Assembly (NCBI GenBank): GCA_910575255.1
Contig: CAJTEM010000017.1
Span: 50,328 to 114,327 of the forward strand
Direction of reading: 5' to 3'
Origin: Lachnospiraceae bacterium
GTDB lineage: Bacteria > Bacillota > Clostridia > Lachnospirales > Lachnospiraceae
Length of the DNA: 64,000 nucleotides
Part shown: one piece after another, positions 44,669 to 52,201 of the stretch
How the letters are laid out: every line of letters starts with the position of its first letter
How positions within the stretch are numbered: position 1 is the first letter of the stretch
Notes under the pieces: model-generated
Database searches by the model: none
The model's input: the letters and a program-made list of their open reading frames with translations, nothing else
What the model was told of the DNA's origin: nothing
Translations under genes and position numbers: made by a program

Positions 44669-45602
44669 ATGGTTAACACATTTCCTAAAGATATAATGGA
44701 CTGTATGAAAGGTTGCATTTTGTCTATTTTTGGGCCTAAGAAGGATATAGTAGACTTTTTCCAGAAGTCAGGCTGTACTCAGAGGGAATTGATGCCTGAA
44801 AGTGAATATAGGGATCTTCATAGGGTGGAGATTATAGAAAGAGTTTTTTCTAATTTGGAAAAGCGGAATGATTTGGGCATAGGGCAGTTTCGTGATATGT
44901 TAAAACGATTAACAGAATGGGACTATTTCGATCCATATTATTTTAAGAAAATAAATAAGCTGGATGAGGTGGAGGTAAAAAGAAATATTATGCATTTAAA
45001 ACAGCTTCAGGAAATCAGAGATCATAAAATAAAACAAGAAAGACAACGTCAGGAAGAAATGGAAAAGAAGCGAAAAAATATAAATATGCACAAAAGAATT
45101 GAAAGATATTTTTCTGAATCTATTTAATGGGCGGGATCAGGATGAAAAAGAAATAAATAGCCCAAAGCGTGGATATTTATTTGAAGAGTTTTTGAGAAAA
45201 CTGTTTTTAAATGAGGGCATAGAGGTTACAGAATCGTTTAAAATCGTTGGAGAACAAATTGATGGTGCAATTAAGTATGATGGAGAACATTACATAATTG
45301 AGGCTAAGTGGCATGATAAATGGAGTGCTTCTGATGACTTATATCAGTTTGCTGTGAAAGTTGAAGGAAAGATGTATGGAAGGGGAATATTTATTTCTAT
45401 TAATGGGTTTTCACCTGATTCAGTACAAGCCCTGACAACAGGAAAAGCATTAAAAACTATTTTGGTAGATGGTGGAGATTTAGTTTTAATCATAGAAAAT
45501 ATGTATACAGTGAAAGAAATGCTTAATAGTAAAATAAAAGCGGCTCAAACAATGGGGAGAATATATGTTAACCCAATAAATATGTCAGATAAAAACACTT
45601 AA
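44669..45602 (+). pseudogene. Mrr-like restriction endonuclease gene with a single-base frameshift
   Basis: Frame 1 (44669-45127, AGGAGG RBS) encodes a helical N-terminal domain: CILSIFGPKKDIVDFFQKSG, HRVEIIERVFSNLEKRNDLG and a Gln/Glu/Lys coiled coil. Frame 2 (through 45602) continues with IFLNLFNGRDQDEKEINSPK, GYLFEEFLRKLFLNEGIEVT, EQIDGAIKYDGEHYIIEAKW, the D...ExK nuclease core of the Mrr/PDDEXK fold. The two frames differ by one base and join within A-rich sequence (A6 at 45073-45078, A4 at 45092-45095). Both halves are well conserved, so the lesion is recent, a sequencing error, or phase-variable. Confidence 0.7.
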
Positions 45603-46272
45603 ACAAGTAAAGAGTGTTATACTTAAATACTATACGTTAAAGTATGATTTAAGATGTATTTTTCAATATAGAAATTTTAAGTTTTATCAGGAAAATACCC
45701 ACAGATATATAGGAACATCGCAACAACGAAATTGATACAATGCGGAATTGCGGAAATGCCTGAAAATAAGGCATTTCACGGGTTCTGCGGTTTTATTTTT
45801 TCGTTTTTTGAGCCTGTTTCCGTGTGAGGAAGCGGCTCCGTTTTCTGATTTTGCACCACTTTTTAACGATAGCAGGAATCGTTAAAAGGTTTGAATGGGG
45901 CGGGGCAGAGCCTTATGCAGGAAGCGGTAAAAAATATTTAACAGCGGCACAGGCGGCTATTCAAAAATAATGCCATAGAAATTTGAGTACTCGCAGGCAA
46001 AAGTATTGAAGAATGGCTTGAAATCAAGGGATTTTGAGGTTGGGTGGGGTTCATCACGGTGGGTGGTGGGCCCCATTTTTTGGGTTTTTGGATGCCGCTG
46101 AAAAGATGGCGATTGGGGAAAAAATCGTACTATCAGGCAAAAGTATACTATCACGCAAAAGTCCGGGATTTCCGTGATAGTATGGAGTTTTGCGTGATAG
46201 TATGCTGTAGATGTTAATGGAATATTGAAGATAGGTGTGGTGTAGATATAGTAATAAAAAGCATGGGACCTT
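45603..46272. other. non-coding stretch carrying iteron-like repeats
   Basis: About 670 bp without a gene. Left part AT-rich; a hairpin AACGATAGCAGGAATCGTT lies at 45866-45884. The right part holds the first cluster of TACTATCAGGCAAAAGT-type repeats, annotated separately. Confidence 0.5.
45988..46202. repeat. iteron-like repeat cluster 1
   Basis: Copies of a 19-bp motif: TACTCGCAGGCAAAAGTAT (45988), TACTATCAGGCAAAAGTAT (46128), TACTATCACGCAAAAGTCC (46146) and one inverted copy whose complement is TACTATCACGCAAAACTCC (46184-46202). An inverted partial copy is at 46171-46182. The copies at 46128 and 46146 abut with 18-bp spacing. Such direct repeats resemble initiator-binding iterons. Confidence 0.65.
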
Positions 46273-46719
46273 ATGAAAAAGTGTAGGTTTATAACTGCCT
46301 GTCTGCTAATTTTACTGGCATTTCTATTGTTCAATATTTTTAATAGGAATTCGACCATAGAAACATTCAATGCGGATGCTGCAACAAAGGAAGAAATTAC
46401 GGATGAACTGGTCATAGCTTTATTTATTGAGGACATTACCAATGTGGTTACGAATTTTTATTCAGAATATTATTCGGGAGAAATAGCAGTTTACGATTAT
46501 GAAATAGAGATTGTAGATATTGGAAAGAAAGAACCGGGATTTATTTCCGTAAAATTCGGTGTTACTCCACAGGTAGGGGCGCATAATCCTTTAGGATATG
46601 ACGAACTGGTTTACCGTGTTGATTCAAGTGGGAACAAAGAACTGGCTGGCTATGAACATCTAAAAACCTATGAAGTGCCGGAGAAGTTTCAAAAGTATAT
46701 GATAAAGCCTATTGAGTGA
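46273..46719 (+). CDS. DUF3888-like secreted or membrane-anchored protein
   Basis: A 148-residue protein with an N-terminal hydrophobic helix (RFITACLLILLAFLLFNIFN) and an extracytoplasmic domain. DELVIALFIEDITNVVTNFY, YDYEIEIVDIGKKEPGFISV and GAHNPLGYDELVYRV match the DUF3888 pattern as I remember it. No strong RBS is visible, and the gene stands between the two iteron-like clusters. Function unknown; relatives are sporadic in Firmicutes. Confidence 0.6.
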   Translation: MKKCRFITACLLILLAFLLFNIFNRNSTIETFNADAATKEEITDELVIALFIEDITNVVTNFYSEYYSGEIAVYDYEIEIVDIGKKEPGFISVKFGVTPQVGAHNPLGYDELVYRVDSSGNKELAGYEHLKTYEVPEKFQKYMIKPIE

Positions 46720-47539
46720 GAATATTTTTGTGAAAATGTTGTTAAAATATAGGAGATATTATCGAATTTTGTCAGGGTGTCTCCTTCCCCGGCAGATACG
46801 GACACGGAAAGCCTGCAAAGCCCGTAAACACGGCACTTTCGCCACTACATAGATTCCAAAGTTACATTATTTCCGTGTGCTTTTAGGGGCATTTTTACAT
46901 TAGCAGGAGCGCGAACTGTTGTTCTGGGGTTCTTTTGCCTGATAGTGTATACTCGTAGGCAAAAGTCGGATACTATCAGGCAAAACTCTGTACTATCACG
47001 CAAAAGTCGAAACTCGCAGGCAAAACCCTTATACAAACACGGAAACTGCCTGTATTATCACGGAAACAGGATGGGAGTTTTCACAATTCATTTCTCTATA
47101 TTTCAAATTTCACAGATATTTTTTTGTTGGTTCAGAAAATAATAAGTTGGAAAGCGGGGGAATCAGAGTTAATCTGCTTACACGGCGGTTTGCGTTTCCA
47201 CTATATCGGACTAATTTTGTGCCTTGGGAGAAGGCAGGGATTTTTGCTTAATGGGATAATTTTCTAAAAGTTAATCTGTATGCTAAAATATAATTGTTGA
47301 CTTGAAGCGCACTTCATAGTTTATGATAACAGGGAAAGCGAGGAAGGAACTGGAAAAGGCGAAGGGTGAAAAGCCGGTATCGCAGAAAATGTTTAGGGCA
47401 ATTTGATATGGGATGGTAAGGCGCTCCGCTTCGGCGGGGCGTAATTTTGTGTGTGGAAATATGAAGTGATTTGTGCTATTATAGTATTCGATATTTTATG
47501 CAGATTAAAAAGTAATGGAGAAATATCAGGAGGTATTTA
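46720..47539. other. non-coding stretch with repeats and small debris
   Basis: About 820 bp without a convincing gene. It contains the second iteron-like cluster. A 27-codon scrap at 47322 reads MITGKARKELEKAKGEKPVS, faintly like damage-inducible/KilA-type proteins. A GC-rich hairpin GCGCTCCGCTTCGGCGGGGC lies near 47420. The piece CACGGCGGTTTGCGTTT (47181) resembles one at 36833. Confidence 0.4.
46933..47070. repeat. iteron-like repeat cluster 2
   Basis: One inverted copy (46933-46949, complement TACACTATCAGGCAAAA), then tandem direct copies TACTCGTAGGCAAAAGTCGG (46950), TACTATCAGGCAAAACTC (46971), TACTATCACGCAAAAGTCG (46991), AACTCGCAGGCAAAACCC (47011) and a weaker TATTATCACGGAAACAGG (47053). 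The direct copies start 20-21 bp apart, two helical turns, which places them on one DNA face. Confidence 0.7.
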
Positions 47540-48304
47540 GTGAACAGGAAACTTTTTAGATATATTGGTTTTGAAGATTTTATTAATCTCACCATAAACA
47601 ATAAAGATAGATTTGTACGTCCATCTTCTTGGGATGACAAATATGAAGGGTATTTGTTTTCACATATGGAAACCCCTGAAGATGTTCGGCAAATAGTGAG
47701 TGAAATGTATCATAAGTTGTGTCCAAGGAATTACTATGCAATTCCGGACAATTATTTCCGAATGTGGCACAGCAAATGGTTTACATATGCTCAATGCTAG
47801 TCAAAACATCCAGAAACAGATGCTATGTGGAGATGTTATTCAAATGGAAACAGAGCGATCAGAATACGGACAAAGGACGATAAATTGTTGTCTCATACTA
47901 AAAAGGTTTTTTCAGAGGAAGAACAATTTAGTGTGTACCTCGAAAAAGTTAATTATGATTTAAATAAGAAATCTATTTTGGAGCAGCAAATTAGTCAGAT
48001 GAAGGATAGTTTGTTAGCACATGAAACTTATTTCCACAAAAGACCTGCGTTTAGACATGAAGGAGAATACCGCCTGTTAATTGCGGATAACAGTTTATAT
48101 AGTGCAGAGGGGCTATCCAGTTTTGGCGTGAAATTTAAAATTGAGGAGCAAGTAAAAGGTAAAACCGATGAGGAAATCATTGATTATTTAACTGAGAGAA
48201 TTTGTGCGCAAAGAGCAGATTGGGATAGGATTGGTGATAATAATGTTAGAATAGAGGTTGCAGGGGATATATCTGAATTTCTACTACGTTTTTACTACGA
48301 TTGA
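47540..48304 (+). pseudogene. DUF2971-family gene with one in-frame amber codon
   Basis: AGGAGG precedes GTG 47540. The frame reads KLFRYIGFEDFINLTINNKD, RFVRPSSWDDKYEGYLFSHM and WHSKWFTYAQC, then TAG (47798-47800), then in the same frame SKHPETDAMWRCYSNGNRAI and on to ISEFLLRFYYD at 48304. Relatives have CW at this point, so a TGG to TAG change is the likely lesion. Apart from it, all 254 codons are intact. DUF2971 proteins are of unknown function and frequent in defence islands. Confidence 0.75.
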
Positions 48305-48307
48305 CGG
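48282..48307 (+). repeat. direct repeat copy 2 (26 bp)
   Basis: Same orientation as copy 1 at 43482, with two mismatches. It covers the end of the DUF2971 frame and lies 131 bp before the ptpA start. Could be an attachment-site remnant or simply the homologous 3' end of two related genes. Confidence 0.7.
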
Positions 48308-48314
48308 CTTCAAC

Positions 48315-48408
48315 TTGCCACATTTTGCCCCGTTTTGCTCATTCTGTGATTTTTTTAACAATATTCATTAGAAAAATAAACTACGCAAAACGTGCCAAAA
48401 CACGGCAA
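48315..48408. repeat. imperfect 24-bp inverted repeat upstream of ptpA
   Basis: Arms at 48315-48338 and 48385-48408 match at 19 of 24 positions (shared parts TTGCC, TTTTG, CGTTTTGC), with a 46-bp AT-rich spacer. Too widely spaced for a terminator; more like a protein-binding or recombination site. Confidence 0.5.
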
Positions 48409-48437
48409 ATCATCGCATTTTAGGAGGAATTTTTATT

Positions 48438-48890
48438 ATGATTAAAATACTTTTCGTGTGCCATGGTAATATCTGCCGCAGCCCCATGGCCGAGTTTGTC
48501 CTAAAAGACATGGTTCAAAAAGCAGGTCTTTCCGACCGATTTGAAATTGCCTCTGCTGCTACCAGCACAGAGGAGATCGGCAATCCGGTTCACCGGGGGA
48601 CGAGAGAGAAATTAAGACAGGTCGGAATCAGCACAGCCGGCAAGACAGCAGTCCAGCTGAAAAAATTAGATTATGGAAAGTATGATTATCTGATCGGCAT
48701 GGACACCTGGAATATCCGCAACATGCAGCGAATGCTGGGCGGGGATCCGGAAGGGAAGATCTATAAGCTTTTGTCCTTTGCGGACAGTGACCGGGATGTG
48801 GCGGATCCCTGGTATACCGGGGATTTTGAGGCAACTTACCGGGATGTGGCAGCCGGGTGCAGCGGGCTTTTGCGGTATTTGGGACTATAA
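48438..48890 (+). CDS. ptpA: low-molecular-weight protein-tyrosine phosphatase
   Basis: A 150-residue phosphatase. The P-loop VCHGNICRSPMAEFVLKDM contains the C(x)5R nucleophile motif, and the general acid is in DPWYTGDFEATYRDV. Full length with an AGGAGG RBS. It dephosphorylates tyrosine on proteins; no tyrosine kinase is adjacent. A copy of its first 30 bases occurs at 43376, so this gene appears to be a hot spot for rearrangement at the right end of the accessory island. GC content returns to the genome average here. Confidence 0.93.
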   Translation: MIKILFVCHGNICRSPMAEFVLKDMVQKAGLSDRFEIASAATSTEEIGNPVHRGTREKLRQVGISTAGKTAVQLKKLDYGKYDYLIGMDTWNIRNMQRMLGGDPEGKIYKLLSFADSDRDVADPWYTGDFEATYRDVAAGCSGLLRYLGL

Positions 48891-48922
48891 GAAACGATAA
48901 GAGAATAGGAGAGAAGATAGAA

Positions 48923-49921
48923 TTGAGTGAGAATCTGGGGCAAAAGGTATCGGAACCCGTGGGAATGAAGGCCGCCGCGGAGGCTAAAATTGCAGCAGGG
49001 GCTGGCTCTGTGGCAGAGCAAGGATGCGCTGGAGAGACAAAAACAGCCGCAGAGAAACTGACTGCCGCAGGAGGAAAGAATATCCTGCTGGTTAATGATC
49101 TGCCCGGTTATGGGAAGGTGGCGCTGGCAGCGATGACGCCGATTCTGTCCCGGCTGGGACATTATGTTTTTCAGCTGCCGACAGCAGTGGTGTCGAACAC
49201 CCTGGATTACGGCAAGTTCCGTATTCAGGATATGACAGAATTCATGCGGGACACGCTTGTCGTATGGAAGGAACTGGGGTTTGAACCGGAATGCATTTGT
49301 ACCGGGTTCATCCTTTCCGAGGAGCAGGCGGATCTGATCGGCGGATATATCAGGCAGTTGAGACAGGAAAGAGCCAGCCGGCTGCTGGTTGTCGTGGATC
49401 CGATTATGGCGGATGGGGGAAAGCTGTATAACGGGATCGGTCCGGAGCGGGTAATTGCAATGCGGCGTCTCCTGGTGCACGCAGATGTGATGGTTCCTAA
49501 TATGACAGAGGCTTCCTTTTTGACAGGAATCCGCCCGGGGAAAGAGACAGGAACCAGCGAGGAAATCCGGGAGCTGGTGGAGGGGTTAAGAGAGATTTCG
49601 GGTAAATCCGTGGTGATTACCAGTGCGGTAATGCAAAGGAATGCCGGAGATATGATTCATCTGGTGTGTGGGTATGACCATCTGCGGAACGAGTATTTTG
49701 AAATTCCTTATGATTTTCTTCCTGTCCGGATAGCGGGCAGCGGAGATATTTTCTCTGCCGTAATGACGGGAGAATTATTAAAGGGAAAGTCCTTAGAGGA
49801 AGCGGCGGGAAAGGCGGTTCGGGCATTGTCCCGTCTGATTGAGGAGAATCAGAGCCACATGGAGGAGTATAAGGGAATCGTAGTGGAGAGGTATTGGGAG
49901 CTATTGGGGGCGGAACGCTGA
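48923..49921 (+). CDS. pyridoxal/pyridoxamine kinase-like protein (ribokinase superfamily)
   Basis: A sugar-kinase-fold enzyme of about 332 residues if TTG 48923 (after AGGAGAGAAG) is the start; ATG 48965 is an alternative. The first 50 residues are an Ala/Glu-rich extension. The conserved part starts KNILLVNDLPGYGKVALAAM. It then has VVDPIMADGGKLYNG, VMVPNMTEASFLTGI and the catalytic anion hole VRIAGSGDIFSAVMTGELLK (GxGD). This layout matches PdxY/PdxK, which phosphorylate vitamin B6 for salvage. The extension is unusual and may be a start misassignment. Confidence 0.82.
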   Translation: MSENLGQKVSEPVGMKAAAEAKIAAGAGSVAEQGCAGETKTAAEKLTAAGGKNILLVNDLPGYGKVALAAMTPILSRLGHYVFQLPTAVVSNTLDYGKFRIQDMTEFMRDTLVVWKELGFEPECICTGFILSEEQADLIGGYIRQLRQERASRLLVVVDPIMADGGKLYNGIGPERVIAMRRLLVHADVMVPNMTEASFLTGIRPGKETGTSEEIRELVEGLREISGKSVVITSAVMQRNAGDMIHLVCGYDHLRNEYFEIPYDFLPVRIAGSGDIFSAVMTGELLKGKSLEEAAGKAVRALSRLIEENQSHMEEYKGIVVERYWELLGAER

Positions 49922-49922
49922 C

Positions 49923-50654
49923 TTATTGGTCAGCGGCCGCCCTTACGAATTCGGCAAAGAGTCTTTTCGCCGCAACATCCTGTTCCCACAGGTATTCCGG
50001 GTGCCACTGGACACCCAGAAAAAAGGTGGGGTATTCCGGCATTTCCACACATTCGACCAGGCGATGAGGAGCATGGCCGGAGGCGGTCAGTCCTGGAGCA
50101 ACCTTACAGACAGCCTGATGGTGCATACTGTTGACGCGGAGAATGTCGTTGCCGGCAAGCTTTGCCAGCAGGGTGCCGGGTGTCACGGTAACCGTATGCG
50201 AGGGAATCGCATAATCAAACGGCTGCGTGTGGGCAACCGGGAAATCCTCCGGGAACTGACTGGGAAGATCCTGATAAATGCTGCCGCCCAGTCCGATATT
50301 CAGAAGCTGGATTCCGCGGCAGATGCCAAGGAGCGGCTTTTGGGCATCCATGACAAGCTTGAGAAGAGCCAGCTCCATGTGATCCCGTTTGAGTGATACG
50401 TTGCCGCAATGGCGTTGGGTCTCTTCTCCGAAAAAGAAGGGATGTACGTCGGGACCTCCGGTAAAAAGAAAACCGTCAAAAGCTTCGGCAAGGTGGGAAA
50501 GTTCGGTCTCATCCGGTTCCAGAGGCAGGATAACCGGAGTGCCGCCGGCAGCGCGGATGGCTTTGAGATAGGCCGGACGCATATAGAGCTCATCCTTTTC
50601 CGTATTATGGTAGGGGGTAAGGGCAATCAGGGGCTTGCAGGTATTCCTGTTCAT
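49923..50654 (-). CDS. gamma-glutamyl-gamma-aminobutyrate hydrolase-like class I amidotransferase
   Basis: A 243-residue glutaminase-fold enzyme of the PuuD/peptidase C26 family. It has LFTGGPDVHPFFFG, the nucleophile elbow LLGICRGIQLLNIGLGGSIY with the catalytic Cys, VNSMHHQAV, and VQWHPEYLWE with the catalytic His and Glu. It hydrolyses gamma-glutamyl amides in the cytosol. It is convergent with the kinase gene and separated from it by one base, leaving no room for a terminator between them. No putrescine pathway genes are nearby. Confidence 0.9.
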   Translation of the reverse strand: MNRNTCKPLIALTPYHNTEKDELYMRPAYLKAIRAAGGTPVILPLEPDETELSHLAEAFDGFLFTGGPDVHPFFFGEETQRHCGNVSLKRDHMELALLKLVMDAQKPLLGICRGIQLLNIGLGGSIYQDLPSQFPEDFPVAHTQPFDYAIPSHTVTVTPGTLLAKLAGNDILRVNSMHHQAVCKVAPGLTASGHAPHRLVECVEMPEYPTFFLGVQWHPEYLWEQDVAAKRLFAEFVRAAADQ

Positions 50655-50740
50655 GTGAGTAAACCTCCGTTGAATATGAATGGTCGTTCCGGGACTGCCT
50701 GAAGTGTCCGGAACATAGAAAATGTGGATCCTGTGAAATG

Positions 50741-50783
50741 AAAAATAGATGCCTCTCCCATATTATATGGAAGAGGCATCTAT
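50741..50783 (-). terminator. terminator of the small ferredoxin gene
   Basis: Perfect arms ATAGATGCCTCT and AGAGGCATCTAT around a 19-nt AT-rich centre. Reading leftward it is followed by TTTTT. It lies just after the ferredoxin stop at 50804. Confidence 0.85.
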
Positions 50784-50803
50784 GTAGTCATTCGTAGTAA
50801 GAA

Positions 50804-51051
<248 letters not shown>

Positions 51052-51092
51052 GTGGAAATCGCTGCACAATTGGATAAAAAAGTGTACAAAAT

Positions 51093-51872
51093 TCAGTTAG
51101 CTTCAAGTAACTGATGACAGTTTTTCTGATGATGTTCATCCTGAATACCTGCAAGGACGATTTGACGGGCGGCAGCGGCTTCTTCCCTGTCCAGGGGGGA
51201 GACTTTTTCCAGAGGATAGGAAATCCCCAGCTTCTGATATTTCCCTTTTCCCATATCGTGGTAGGGCAGGATGTCCAATGCCTCGACATTGTGCAGGCTT
51301 CCGATAAAATGCCCCAGCCGGTAGAGAAGCTCCTGCTTGTAGGTAATGTCGGGCACAACCACATGGCGAATCCATACCGGCACGGAATGTTTATCCAGAT
51401 ACCGGGCAAAGGCCAGAACCGGATCCAGATGCTGCCCGGTCAGTATCTGATGTGCCTGCGGATCGATATGCTTGATATCCAGCATAACCAGATTGGTGGA
51501 TGCGGTCAGACGGTCAAAGCGCCGGATCCTTTCCGGATGCTTCGGAGTAAAGGTGATGCCGGAGGTGTCCAGACAGGTATGAATTCCTCTTGCCCGTGCG
51601 GCCTCAAAAAGCTGTGTGACAAAATCGATCTGCAGCAGGGGTTCTCCGCCAGTAGCAGTGATACCGCCTTTTTTGTAGAAACTGCTGTTTTTGTCGTATA
51701 ATGCAAGGATCTCATCTACAGACATTTCCAGACCGCCGCTGATTTTCCAGGTGTCCGGATTGTGGCAGTACAGGCACCGCATGGGACAGCCTTGAAAAAA
51801 GACAACCAGCCGTACGCCCGGGCCGTCCACAGTGCCAAAGCTTTCGATAGAGTGAATTCGTCCTGACATCAT
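51093..51872 (-). CDS. pflA: pyruvate formate-lyase activating enzyme
   Basis: A 259-residue radical SAM activase. The cluster motif is FFQGCPMRCLYCHNPDTW (CxxxCxxC), preceded by ESFGTVDGPGVRLVVF. The SAM-binding GGITATGGEPLLQ and later VMLDIKHIDPQAHQILTG are typical of PflA. It installs the glycyl radical on pyruvate formate-lyase under anaerobic conditions. It follows the glycyl-radical subunit gene by 27 bp in the order core, radical subunit, activase, so the three genes form one leftward operon. Confidence 0.95.
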   Translation of the reverse strand: MMSGRIHSIESFGTVDGPGVRLVVFFQGCPMRCLYCHNPDTWKISGGLEMSVDEILALYDKNSSFYKKGGITATGGEPLLQIDFVTQLFEAARARGIHTCLDTSGITFTPKHPERIRRFDRLTASTNLVMLDIKHIDPQAHQILTGQHLDPVLAFARYLDKHSVPVWIRHVVVPDITYKQELLYRLGHFIGSLHNVEALDILPYHDMGKGKYQKLGISYPLEKVSPLDREEAAAARQIVLAGIQDEHHQKNCHQLLEAN

Positions 51873-51899
51873 ACACCTCCGAATAAAGAATGTGGTTGC

Positions 51900-52148
51900 T
51901 TATCCGATGGAACCATGGAAGGTACGGGAAATGACTTCATCCTGCTGTTCCTTCGTCAATTTGGAAAAGTTTACCGCATAGCCGGATACCCGGACCGTCA
52001 GCTGGGGATACTTTTCCGGATGCGCCTGCGCGTCGAGCAGGGTTTCCTTGGAAAATACATTCACATTCAGATGATGGCCGCCTTTTTCCGTATAGCCGTC
52101 TAATAATGTTACCAGATTATCAACCTGAGATTCATTTGCGTGTGTCAT
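51900..52148 (-). CDS. separate glycyl-radical subunit of pyruvate formate-lyase (GrcA-like)
   Basis: An 82-residue protein equivalent to the last part of ordinary pyruvate formate-lyase: [20 protein letters not shown], then [20 protein letters not shown] and [20 protein letters not shown] contains the radical-bearing glycine. AGGAGG lies 7 nt before ATG 52148. In E. coli, GrcA (YfiD) rescues oxygen-damaged PFL. Here the preceding 697-residue PFL lacks its own glycine segment, so this subunit should be essential rather than a repair part. The gap between the two genes is 53 bp. Confidence 0.9.
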   Translation of the reverse strand: MTHANESQVDNLVTLLDGYTEKGGHHLNVNVFSKETLLDAQAHPEKYPQLTVRVSGYAVNFSKLTKEQQDEVISRTFHGSIG

Positions 52149-52201
52149 AAAAGTAACCTCCTGCCTGATAGGCTTTATTTCTGCTCTGTTTGAATACTGT
52201 A

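Noticed and set aside
45988..47070. CRISPR array
   Set aside because: Repeats are 17-19 bp, partly inverted and spaced 18-21 bp start to start, leaving no spacers; no cas genes nearby.
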